Assembly (NCBI GenBank): GCA_943737045.1
Contig: CALSFV010000019.1
Span: 1,354,966-1,418,965 of the forward strand
Origin: Parapristionchus giblindavisi
Taxonomy: Eukaryota > Nematoda > Chromadorea > Rhabditida > Diplogasteridae
Length of the DNA stretch: 64,000 nucleotides
Direction: 5' to 3'
The notes beneath the pieces are model-generated. The model searched no databases. It worked only from the letters and a program-made list of their open reading frames with translations, and was not told where the DNA came from. This document shows, one piece after another, positions 1-10,649 of the stretch. Positions within the stretch are counted from its first letter, which is position 1. Each line of letters begins with the position of its first letter. A program made the translations under genes and the position numbers.

Positions 1-942
1 TTGGTGAGTGAAAAGCTTATTCTTCCGCTTTTAGTAGATCGATAATGTATGATTCTATGTATTTCCATTTCTCGACTCATTTTTCTCGAATCACTTTCAT
101 TCAATTTGAGACAAATAGACAAAGAAAATACTTGAGATACGAACACATGACAACTTCAAAACATTTCAATGTATTTACTTCCCCTCAAAATGAATGTTTT
201 ATTTCTGCAATCAATGGTTTCCTATCGTTGAATTGCCTTCAAAGAATGAGATATGGAGAAATATCATTATTGAGCTAACAAACTTTCAATTATACAGACC
301 AAAAGATGTTTCTACAATCGTAAACTCTCATTATGATATCATTTCAGTTGAAGCATGTGCATTGACCACAGATGCAAAGATAAGTGATGAGGCTAAGGGA
401 TGTTCAATCGATGGAGATTGTGAAAAGGATTGGAAATGTACAAGAAATTTCTGTTGTCCTACTAAAAGTATATACTTTATATAATTATATATTTGTATTG
501 GCCACCAGGTTGTCCATTGAAGATCTCAAACAATTCTTTTGTGATATATCGAGTGTGAAACTTATTATATAATAAGAACGCTAATTGTGCATATCAAGTA
601 TTCGTATAGTGTGACTACTATTGGTGTCTTTATGGGTTTATTGGGAAAAATTTCGTGACGTCTCCTACGAAGCAAAAAAACGAAGCAATTCCAGAGCATC
701 TCTGTCATCTTCCGGCTAATCAAGGAACTCAAATCAATGGAAAGATTAGCAAGGCCGAACGATTTGCCTGGCTTCAAGGAGTCAATAATTGCTTACCGTA
801 AGTAGCTTATCGATTTTTGAATCTTTTTAAAATATTGATTACCTAATACTCATATTGATTCAGATTCTCTTACTTTGGTATCGATGGAAACTTCAATAAC
901 TTTGCCACATATGATGCTTGTATTGCTACGTGTAAACCATGA
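1..942 (+). CDS. Kunitz-type secreted protein, 5' end outside window
   Basis: Exons 348-467, 509-552, 610-797 and 864-942 join in phase and end at TGA 940-942; AATAAA lies at 983-988. A strong donor (GTGAGT) at 4-9 suggests the preceding exon, probably with the signal peptide, ends at base 3. The N-terminal part is cysteine-rich (motifs CSIDGDC, CTRNFCC, CDYYWC). The C-terminal part is a Kunitz domain: CHLP start, then NNCLPFSYFGIDGN, GNFNNF and the CIATC end, with spacing x7-x12-x3 after the third cysteine. Cysteines 2 and 4, which pair as C14-C38 in BPTI, are replaced by Gln and Ile, so one of the three classical disulfides is absent. Between cysteine 1 and 3 there are about four more residues than usual. 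Kunitz proteins usually inhibit serine proteases; with a missing disulfide that role is only inferred. Secretion is inferred from the cysteines. Confidence 0.75.
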
Positions 943-1563
943 TTCTATTGTCATTCTCTAATAATCAATGTATACTGTACAGAATAAAGTTGTAATATGT
1001 TCCTTGATACAATTGCAAGAGTGTGTTATCCCAAGATCATGAGATTTACATCTTCGAATAATTTTGCATGGTTTAGTTGTATAAGACGGCGTAGACATGT
1101 CACACAAATAAAGTAAGTGTGACAACTGGTATTCGAATAAAACGAAAAAAAATTACATATCCCATGATCAAAATATTAATTTTTGAATTTAGGAATTTAT
1201 CTTTCGGAAATTGTGTGACTTTTTGTGAAAAGCTATTACTGACATAGATCAGATACAATAGGGAGAGGATGGGGTGCCTAGATACACTTTTGTTGGTAAA
1301 GAGAAGAGGAAGAAAGGAGTAGGAAGATGAAGTCAGAAAGAAACTGAAGGACGATACGAAATGAGTGAGTCCCTTTTTACTTTTTACACAAATGTAAAGT
1401 TTCGAATTGCTTTGAGGCGAGGACGGCGAAAGACAACACGGTAGAGGACATTGTGGTATATTTGTATATTATCCTTTGAGTTCAATTAATCCATTTTTGT
1501 CTTGCTTCATAAGTGAAAAGCTAATAGAAAATAGAGAAAAAGTCATTGAAAAGTATAATTGAG
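943..1563. other. Intergenic, no gene seen
   Basis: After the Kunitz gene polyadenylation signal at 983-988 there is AT-rich sequence with a purine-rich patch near 1260-1350. The missing first exon of the next gene should lie here or just upstream of 1564, but I found no convincing signal-peptide ORF. Confidence 0.5.
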
Positions 1564-2628
1564 GCAAGGGAAGAGGAGGACGTCATGGGGGGTTCGGTGG
1601 TCACCATTTTGAACAAATGAGAGAAGATATGACCAATAATAGGTATGATTATGCTGTTGTAGATGGAGTTATCTGATGCAATAACACCACATTTCGATTG
1701 TATTTTTATTTTCTTTAATTTCTCAAATATATCTAGCACATAAAAGATCTTCGTATAGTTTCTAATTTCTTCATTACTACATCTTACAGGGAACTATTCG
1801 ATCGAAATCTCACCAAACTCTCACCCGAAGCACAGAAATACGCTATTCAAGTAATCAATAAATCTTAATTTTCTCAATTATCGATTGATTTCTCAGATTC
1901 GTGAGATTCTCGAGGATAAGAGCAAGGATGGAGGACAAGTTCGGGAAGAGGTTAAATTTGTTTATACAAGAGTATTTCAGGAATATATCGTTATATGCAT
2001 ATATCTTAAAGGTGGTGTGCCACGAATATTTTCGTGAACAAACTGTGAAGACAGAAAGGTAGCAAACGTTATTCTTCGTACAGTACACTATTTATTTTGC
2101 GCTAATTTAGTCTATTGATCGCTAGAAACATTAATAAACCATCAGGCCCGGTTCAGGGAAGGGCGCGCTTTTTGAAAATTGAGGAAATTCGGCAATAGGT
2201 TTCGAACGTGCGTCAAACGGGTAACGAGTCTGAACGTTTACCATTGCGCTATGGGATAGATGAGAGGCTGAGCTAACTCTTCGCATATCACTTTGCATTC
2301 GCACAAGAGGGGTGTAGTGATTTATCTGAACATTCGTGGGCCACCATCTTTAAGAAATATAATAAGAACATGAAACTTATATGGTTTATTATATTGAACT
2401 AGTAAGGAAGTTGAAAGGGAAGGCTTGTGATTATGCAAAAATGTGTTTATCAATGAAACAATTGATTTATTTGAGATCCATGGAATAAAAAGCGGAGTTC
2501 CACAAGAGATTCGAGATGAATTAGATGATCATAAACATCGAATGTGGAGAGAAATAAGAAGAGAACGAGGTGAAGTTGAAGGTGAAGGAAGACGTCGTTC
2601 AAGATCACGACCAAGACATAATAACTAA
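1564..2628 (+). CDS. SXP/RAL-2-like (DUF148-type) protein, 5' exon not found
   Basis: Exons 1564-1642, 1790-1850, 1897-1950 and about 2476-2628 are in phase and end at TAA. The order of features is a Gly/His-rich stretch (GGFGGHHFEQM), then RELFDRNLTKLSPEAQKYAI, then IREILEDKSKDGGQV, and a Lys/Arg/Glu-rich tail ending RSRSRPRHNN. The small helical unit with an LSPEAQ-like turn is the pattern I associate with the nematode SXP/RAL-2 (DUF148) family of small secreted proteins whose molecular function is not established. The 525-nt intron before the last exon contains a SINE. The last acceptor (TTTGAG at 2470-2475) is weak, and the signal-peptide exon was not located, so the ends are uncertain. 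Confidence 0.55.
2011..2270 (-). mobile_element. tRNA-derived SINE, copy 1
   Basis: Read on the minus strand it starts with a tRNA-like head: an A-box-like TAGCGCAATGGTAAACG near 2240-2256 and a B-box-like GTTCGAAACC near 2193-2208. It continues through TTTTCAAAAAGCGCG and CTAGCGATCAATAG, and ends near CACGAAAATATTCGTGG. The same order occurs at 22010-22262, and the tail part also at 18405-18570 and, inverted, at 61885-62010. It sits in an intron of the SXP-like gene in antisense orientation. Confidence 0.75.
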
Positions 2629-2923
2629 TGATTACGGTATCATTGGATACGATTCCTATGGTTACGGTATCTTATAATCGCTTCTCCTGTATTGATTGTT
2701 TGCCTCCATTAATAATCGATACTATCTCTTTTCGTTTACTTGCGATCTTTCGTCGTTTTCGTTCGCGTTCGATTGCCTACAAATATTCACTGTATGCTGT
2801 AGATTATTGATTTATTGGGATAAAAAATGGGAGAATATATGTGTATTTATTAGAACAACCCAATTACAAGAGTCATCAGTCGATCTGTTGATAGTTTTCT
2901 CGAACAATTTTTTATAATTAAAT

Positions 2924-3150
2924 TTAAATAACGATTAAAACCTGTGCTAATCGTGCATCAAATTCTGCTACACTCAACTTGATTGGAGTTGATTTGCCTG
3001 TAGATTCAACATCAGAATGTCGCATTCTGGAAGTTAGCTCTTTATAGGAATTAATTTTTATAGATTAAAATCGCGTAATTTAATCGATAATGTTAACTTG
3101 GATATGAAATCTTCTATGGTGACTCTATCTGGAATATCCTCCGATCCTGT
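2924..3150 (-). CDS. Two-exon coding fragment, unknown protein
   Basis: Exons 3098-3150 and 2924-3026 (minus strand) join in phase across a 71-nt GT-AG intron and end at TAA. The peptide contains SEDIPDRVTIEDFIS, then MRHSDVESTGKST and PIKLSVAEFDARLAQ. The composition looks coding rather than random, and splicing is consistent, but no start codon exon or family is recognised. It lies about 150 bp downstream of the stop of the next minus-strand gene, and phase does not allow it to be that gene's extra 3' exon. Confidence 0.35.
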
Positions 3151-3302
3151 CTTGAAGACATTGTATTGCCATCTCAAAATAATCATTAGTGTAATGTGGA
3201 TAAATGTATGAAATGGGCCCTGACCCATACTACGCTTATGTAATTCAAATGGTATTCGTTCGATAAAAAAGCAAGCATGATTATTCTTCAAAAGAAGAAT
3301 GA

Positions 3303-4253
3303 TTATTCTAACCCTCTTGCAACAGTGAGACAGAATGCGGGAGTTCCATCGTTATCAACATGATCAGGAATAGTCCAATGAACCTGGAATAAATAAGGAA
3401 ACGAAGAATATCATGCAATTCAGTTGATACATCAATCGATATTCACTCAACATCAATCAATAATAGTCTGTCTGACCTCTTGACTGACTAGCATTGGATC
3501 CCTTACGATCAATACACCCCATGTACCACCATGAACATCCTCTAATATACGACGAATCATCTGAAATTATTTGAATTTATATCGAATTATGGACGCTTCT
3601 TCAAAGTTTGCACGTCACAAAAACATTCATGTTTCAGAATAGTTATATCTGTGAGTATTTATTTTCATTATCAATCCGGTATTCGTCACATTTAAATGGT
3701 CATGAAATGTGAATTTCAATCCTAGCACAGAAAAAGCAACTAGTGAAAGCCACAAAACACTACCGCGGTTGTGAAAGAAAAAAAACCTAGCTCATTATAT
3801 AACAGAATAAAGGATAGTCCAATTGGATACATTGAAGCATTACAATCATTGTTTCGATAGATCAATATCGATTGATCTTCTTTCAATAAACTAACTTGCA
3901 TCTGTGTCGCGGGATCATTGGCAACTTGTGAAGCTCTTTGTACAATCTGTCGAACATTGGGCATCGGACAATTATTCAGAGCTTAATCAATCAATATTTA
4001 TATGGATCAGTCTCAATTTACAGATTATCGTGAACTACTTTTTTGAGAGCTTTTTGTGAGATATTCGACTGAATATGTCATAGGTTAATTATGAAAGTCA
4101 TAATCTGTATACAAGTGAAAGTGTAGTCTCTTCACATATTGAGAGAGTCTATTATCCGGTCGATGTATGATACTTACGTGATGTGTTCACTAATGTAATA
4201 AGAGTGAAGAGGAAGAGGAAGAAGAATAAGGGAATCCGTTCCTCTCCATTCAT
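3303..4253 (-). CDS. Small secreted protein, 108 aa, ground-like/LC8-like fold candidate
   Basis: Four minus-strand exons, 4178-4253, 3896-3981, 3477-3560 and 3303-3383, join with all phases correct and give 108 residues. Exon 1 begins MNGEERIP and continues as a Leu/Phe-rich signal peptide ending near LVNTS. The mature part holds NCPMPNVRQIVQRASQVAND, then MIRRILEDVHGGTWGVLIV, then PAFCLTVARGLE. Two cysteines bracket a helix-helix-strand arrangement. The order resembles nematode ground-like domains, and the GGTWGVLIV strand also recalls dynein light chain LC8 relatives. I cannot choose, and a signal peptide argues against a cytosolic LC8 role. Donors are GTAAGT, GTTAGT and GTCAGA. Gene structure is well supported; function is not. 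Confidence 0.65.
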
Positions 4254-5445
4254 TCGTGTCTCGATTAACTAAAAAGAAGATGAAGAAGAAGAGGAGACAA
4301 TGGAAAGTGTTCCGGTATAGGCCAAGATGACTGACAACTACTGTACTTCACTGTAAACACGGAGAACGGTGATTAATGGGTGGGGTAGAGGGAGAGGGAG
4401 AGGGAGAGGGAGAGGTAGAAGAGGGAGAGGGAGAGATTGATTGGGGATATAAATCAAAGTGATAGGTCTGTGGATAAGAGATAAATGATTAGGAACGAAC
4501 ATAGTGACAAAGGGATTACGAAGTAGTCAATACACGAGAAATGAGGAAAGTCAAAGGTTATTCCGTTATTCAAAGCACACGAAGTACTGCGGGTGATCAC
4601 TGTTAGGCGAGTAGTAATTGAAGGCCAATTCAGTACGAAAGCATACTCTCTTCCTCAGTCCTACTTTTCCTACACGACTTACACGAGAAGTTAATGATAA
4701 TAATTAATTATCGAGAAGTACTAAAAGATATCTTATCTTATCATAGAACTTGAGATCATTACCGTTAAACGCTTAACTACACCATGCTTAACTTTAATTT
4801 TATCATAAAATCTCGCCATGTAACAAATGCTTAGAATGAATGTAATCAAACAGATAATTGTTAAGATATGAGATATAACAAGAGGAGGGAAAGAGAGAAT
4901 AATAAGATAGTACTAAAGAGATGGGAAGTGTATTCGTTGTTGGATCATATACTAAAGATACAAAAGCAGCTCTCGAATTATAGATACTCTCCCTTTCTAT
5001 CTAGAGTCGGAAGAGAGCCGTCGGGTATGATAGAAACGATGCGAATGGTTTTACTAACTAGTTTTACTCCTCTCCCTCTTTGTATCTCTCCCTCTCCCTT
5101 TCTTCGTTCTGTCCCTCTGGCATCCCTTCCTTTTGCCTCTCGACCTTCGCACCTCTTTTGTCATAGTATAATAATAATATATATACAATACAATGAGAGA
5201 AGGGACATTATGACGTCATTTCAATCATTCTCTTCTGTCCCCCCCAATATTATCCATTAACGAAAGATTAATCTTTACTTCCTTCCAATTCGTTTTATTC
5301 ATGTTGTGAACTCTCTCCCAATAACTGTTTTGGGTAGCAATTTAACCCCGGAAGTCAGTGTCTACACTTGATATTTACATATACAAAATGTCTAAGCTTT
5401 ATTGAAATATAACGCCTTATTCTTCATTAAAGATAATGTTTATGT
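4254..5445. other. Intergenic between secreted-protein gene and TRPC gene A
   Basis: AT-rich sequence with a purine repeat at 4385-4437 and a pyrimidine-rich stretch at about 5068-5110. A minus-strand AATAAA (plus-strand TTTATT at about 5398-5403) lies some 45 bp beyond the stop of TRPC gene A and is its likely polyadenylation signal. An open frame at 4868-5260 has no coding-like composition. Confidence 0.5.
4385..4437 (+). repeat. GGGAGA polypurine microsatellite
   Basis: Imperfect tandem GGGAGA/GGTAGA units with purines on the plus strand. Confidence 0.85.
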
Positions 5446-8400
5446 TTATTCATGATGCAGATTACTTCGAAGAACAAGATTTGTGTCGTTCATAAAGATC
5501 ATCTTTGGAGACTTCGCTTCCGATTTGTCTTTCTGAAACAATTTCTGATTGAGTATTGTAGCAAATCTAATTTTCAGAACTGATTAACCTCCAAAGCTGA
5601 TCGGAAGACACAACTGTATGCACATTCGTTACATGAACGGAAACGATGAAACATTACGGATAGAAGATTCTGATAAAAAAGATAAGTAATATATCGATTG
5701 GTTAATTGAGAAGATTGGAAGACAGCTACTCTTAAAAGACTGCGCATTCGTATCGAAGAAGTGGGGATGATATCCACCCCGTGATGTACACTGTTTTCTT
5801 AAGTTCTCATGACTAACCTCATAAACAATTCTTTCTTGTTCAAGTGCTTCTTCAGTTGGATCAAGAAGTTCTCTCTTCACGAAAAAGTCCTGAAATAATC
5901 AATAGTTTTAATCAATCAATAATTGCGTAAACTAACAGGCCAGTGCAATTTGTATTCCTTTGAGAAGGATTTAGTAAAGACAAAATTGATAATGACGAAA
6001 AACTGAAAACATCGATAAAGGGTTCATAGTGATCAATCAATAATTACGAACGAGATTGAATGGAGGAGGGACGGATATGGAATCTTCGTAGAATTCAGAG
6101 TAAATACAGGCACGAGTGTATTTGAACTCAAGATCTTCGTTATCCTGAATAATTAATCGATAATTATTATCGATTGGAGAATCAATCAATAATGATTATC
6201 GATTGAAGAAGACAACGTACTAAGACTTCATCGGCTTTCTTTACAAGAAGTGAGATCATAAGATTTAATAGAGTAATGATAAGAATTGCATGATAAGCCA
6301 TGTTCATGCCCTAAGAGGTTATTTGTTGATTTATTTATTATATAGTAAATATTTAGTCAAATTATGATAATATTGATTATAATATTTTTAAATTTTTTTC
6401 AAGTCAGTATTTACATTTAAGACACCGGCTCAGTAAGATTCGAGGGGGTGCCAGTGACCCCGGACATCGACCTCACCGATTTGGCCCAAAATTTTTTTAT
6501 GGATACCCCCCATGGGCCCCCATCACAAAATGGGTATTCATTTGGGCTGGTTCCTTGAAACACAGATGTGGCGGGTTTTCGAATTTTGAAAACTCGATTT
6601 TCACCGAAAAAATGAAGCGACCTAGGACCAATGTTAGTGTCGATTAATTATAAGTTTAAATAAACAAAAACTGGCAATACGACGGTCCAGAGATCATCTG
6701 TGTTTCAAGGACCCAGCCCTAATGCACTGTTACATTTACCTTACGTACCTACGCCGTAACCCAATCCGCCGCGTGTCCGACGCGACGGAGGGGGTTACGG
6801 CGTAGGTACGGAAGGCAAATGTAACAGTGCATAATGGATACCCATTTGGTGATGGGGGCACATGGGGGTATCCATAAAAAATTTTTGGCCCAAATCGGAG
6901 AGGTCGATGTCCGGTACTTCCTGGAATCTCACTGAGCCGATGTCTTAACAACGAACCTCCATAGCTCCATTAACAATATCATTATTAGTCATATTCTGAT
7001 TTGGTCCAGCATTGCCTACAACCATAGGAGATGTATTCATCTCCATATATCCGTAGAAGGCCCAATACAAACGACGAACGGCGGTGGGGATACTGTAATA
7101 GAGATTGATCTTTGAACTATCCCAATCGATATTTAATGATGAAAGTACGAACGAGTCAAAGAAATCACTGCTTGTTTTAATTTCACCATCCCAAGCCTTG
7201 GCTTTGATTGAAATGTACGGATTAGAAAGCATATTCAATCCTGTAAATGAAATTGTACTTCACTAAAGCGGGAAAATGTTAAACTGAAAAATAAAATAGA
7301 TACCAATTCCAAACGAAAACATGATAATTCCCATCACAAATATGTACGAATAAATTTGTGAGACACATCTGCCAATCGATATCTACAAAATTTGGCAACT
7401 TTAAATTTTAAAAAAATCGTTTAAAAATGAAAAAAAAATGTTTACTATGGTTGCTCCGACTCCTTTGATCAATTGGAAGAAATAGAAACTTTTCCAGAAA
7501 GCGAGAATACAACCAGTCGAAAGGAAGACATCGTACCATAGGAAATAGTCAGTATTTGGCTGAAAATGACAAAGATCAAGTAGTTTGAAATTGTCACAGA
7601 CTAATTTCAAAAATTCTTTCGATTGTTGAGATAGATGGAGCCTTACCCAGTGTCTTCTATGAATTTTTTTCATCAAATCTGTTTCATGAACTCCAATAAA
7701 CAGGGCACTTATCCAGATATGCATTGCGAGCATGAAAACACCAAGAAACACGAAGTCGAACCTATAGTTATATATTTTAAGAATTATTTTACAATTGTTT
7801 CGTTAAAGTGCATAGAGACACTTGACAAAATCAATAATCAATAATCAATATTTGCTACCATCTCCACCATAATGCGAAGTATCCAGCGAGTCCTCGTCGA
7901 GATAATTCAAGATATCTTTCCAATATAAGTCCAACTGCATACACATATATGTACATTTCCATAGTTAATTGCCAATCTGTAAAAACAAATCGATAATCAA
8001 TCGATAATAGATAATTTACTTACAAGGACCGGTCATATCGCGATCATAAACAGCCGAAGATTTTTTCAATATTCGAATGCCTATGAGCGATCCGAGAAAT
8101 AAGGCATACGAAGCAGTAAAGGAGATGTATCTTTAGTAAGAATTATTGATTAGTCCTGAATATAAAGGATTGAAACCTTGCTAATGGTACTTTGAACGAT
8201 TTTCCAATGGCTCCACGAGTGAATATGAAGAGAAGTGCAAGAATAGGATACATAATAACGTGACGAAGGATTCTGAAGGCATCACGGCCAGTGTTCGAAC
8301 CGAAATTGCCCCAACCTTAACATGATTATCGATTTTCAAAATTTATAAATTGGAAAAAAATTAAAAATTGATTAGTGCCTTTCCACCATAGAGCAGCAGC

Positions 8401-10354
8401 AGCACGTTGGACAGGAACACTTGCGACGAACTAATAATACTTTATTTGAAGAATGGTGTTTACGATCTCGGACTTACGTTCTTTAGCGACGAATCGAGAG
8501 CCATACGTAAACGAGGATATTCCATTGAACAATTGGATATAAGGGATTGTGCTCGTTGGGAGAGAAATAAATCCACTTCTTCTACCTTAAATTAATTATC
8601 TTGTCATACTATACAGCGAGGTTGTTTTGAAGATCTGCAGTAGTGAAATTTGAAAAGATAACCTTCCAGCACTGTTCGATCAATCTTAGGGCAAAGTGTT
8701 GAACATTCAGATGAAGTTGATTGTAAACGTCCTTAAGATGACTTAGAACTTAAGTAATCTAAGTGATTGTACTTACGATAAACTCGACATTATCATCATC
8801 CATAGCAGTTTCGATATCAGTGGAGAGAGCAGAGGCAGCGGCGAATGGATCAGTAGTGGCCAACCATAGAAAAGCCTCAATTCATTTTTATGTATTGATA
8901 AAAACCCTAATACGTCGTTAGATTTCCCTTACGAGCCTACGCAGTTTTGTATGCTAGCGTTAATTATCTTAGGGTCGAGTACCGTGACCTATTGTAACCT
9001 TTATGGATCAATAAGGTTTTTGACTTGGCAACAAAGTGTGTACGTATCCAAACGGTAACGTTAGCTTACGGGACGGCGTAAATCAAAAGTAACGACACAT
9101 ATTTTTTTAAAGGACACAAGTGATCATTTCACTAAAAAGTGATCATTTCACTAATGTGATAGCTGATATACTCTAGAAGTAGGATACCTCAGATGACACA
9201 GCTCTGTACACATCGATCTTTCTCACATGTTCTACATTGGAATTCGTTACATACGCACATTCAGCACACCCACCTGACAATCAATAAATAATCAATCAAT
9301 AAAGAGGAAAGAGTAGATTGATACATGTTGAATGATGGGGAAAAGCGATGGAATGTCCTCGTAATAATAATGTTTCAACGATGGCAAAGTTATTATTGAT
9401 ACAAGCAAGAATCAATGGAGTTATATGAGGAGCAAACATTGATGAGTTCGTACAACCTGAAAATTAAACAATTTGTAAATAATTTTGGACACGTCACGTT
9501 TTTATTGTAATTAGCTCACTATCAGGTTAGGGCGGAATATGTCCTCTAAATTAAATTAAAGAATTCTCTTCCTAAATAATTTCCTTTTGCATACAATTAC
9601 CGATGTTTTTCTTTGTTCAAATTAGCTAGAATTCTGTGAAAAAATGGCTCACCATTTTGTTCCTCATTGGGAAAGTCACAGAACAATTGCAATATTAATT
9701 CTACTAGAGGACGGCTTCCAATACATATTGCAGATAAAAGGGCTTCCTAAATCGATCAATAATGGTGAAAATTTTTAAATCCCTTGCAGTTAAATTTCAG
9801 AAAAGTAATTATTATAATAATATGAACAATAATAATAATAATAATAATTTTATGTAAATATTCAAACATTCACTTTAGTAGGCTCTGCGGTGGATCGGTC
9901 AACACATAATTTGGCTAAGTTTTTCATTGCAATAGCGGATGAATCAGGCAGAAGAATAAGAAGAATCTCAACTATTCTATCGATTTCCCCATTTCTTGTT
10001 GCCTTCAATGATTTTATCTTTATTTCATGAAACTACTATCATGCTGAAATCTTTCTTATTACATTTGTTTCAGAATGCTTCAAAACTTTAATGATGTTTT
10101 TTTTTGAGAAACTGAAATACAATTTAGTAACAACCTTGTAGAAATCATCCATTTTCAATATCTGATCTCTATCCTCTTTTGTATATTGTATCAGACCATT
10201 GTAATAGTCTCCGTCTTTCTGAACAAAATATTTCAGATCTTCAGAAATACCGGGAAAGTAAAACCTTTTCGGGTAGTTTGAAATGCCCGGGTTCGGGAAT
10301 GGAATTGGTACGCGATATTGTAGCGGCACTCTCTCCACCCACTATACCCGGCAT
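5446..10354 (-). CDS. TRPC-type cation channel, paralog A (799 aa)
   Basis: Twenty-three minus-strand exons from ATG 10352-10354 to TAA 5446-5448 join with every phase closing. Exon 1 encodes MPGIVGGESAATISRTN. Exons 3-5 carry ankyrin-like repeats (EALLSAICIGSRPLVE; HITPLILACINNNFAIVETL). Exon 6 has the TRPC-type CGCAEC zinc-ligand motif. Transmembrane segments follow in exons 11-18 with the pore helix RRLYWAFYGYMEM, matching the LFW-type pore of TRPC channels. S6 is AILIITLLNLMISLLV. After S6 come EFKYTRA in place of the EWKFAR TRP box, and VPPPFN in place of LPPPFN. It should be a plasma-membrane cation channel acting as a tetramer downstream of receptor/phospholipase C signalling; the worm TRPC genes trp-1, trp-2 and spe-41/trp-3 are candidate relatives but orthology cannot be set here. 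Odd points: one GC donor (8377-8378), and a TTAA element nine bases past the donor of exon 17. Confidence 0.92.
6421..6944. mobile_element. TTAA-flanked non-autonomous element in TRPC gene A intron
   Basis: The 524-bp element has inverted ends GACACCGGCTCAGTAAGA and (read inward) GACATCGGCTCAGTGAGA, flanked by TTAA at 6417-6420 and 6945-6948. Inner arms are also inverted: ATGGATACCCCCC and GGGGGTATCCAT, and ATCTGTGTTTCAAGGACC against its complement. The TTAA target is typical of piggyBac-like elements. The same end sequence bounds the palindrome at 53097-55311. No protein is encoded. Confidence 0.85.
6723..6831. repeat. Inverted repeat with CCTACGCCGTAACC arms
   Basis: TGCACTGTTACATTTACC opens and its complement closes the unit, with a central hairpin TACCTACGCCGTAAC/GTTACGGCGTAGGTA. 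It is nested inside the TTAA element at 6421-6944. A relative occurs at 22842-22936 and a degenerate one at 8913-9099. Confidence 0.75.
8913..9099. repeat. Degenerate MITE related to the CGCCGTAA inverted repeat
   Basis: Left end CGTCGTTAGATTTCCCTTAC with CCTACGC, right end GACGGCGTAAATCAAAAGTA with ACGAC, in inverted relation with mismatches. It fills the intron between exons 6 and 7 of TRPC gene A. Confidence 0.45.
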
Positions 10355-10649
10355 CGTTGAATGTCTCCTATGAAGATGGTGCTTCACTCCTTGTATGACT
10401 AAAGTATCCTATAAATATAATGAAAAAATCGCAAATTGAGTAACCTTGCAAGACGACCGCTCCGGATGAAACAAACTCGATAAATGAATTTACTCAACAG
10501 CAATGACGCTTGTTTCAGACACGTTTGCATTTTAATAACAACATGAAGAACAGAAATAAATTTATTAATTATCATTGTCGATCACAGCATTTCAAACAAA
10601 ACAAAAGGAAAGGCATAGAACGATAGAACGATGAAGTTATAAACTGTCA

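Noticed and set aside
10355..10649. Additional small gene between the TRPC paralogs
   Set aside because: Only a probable polyadenylation signal and AT-rich spacer; no frame with coding character.
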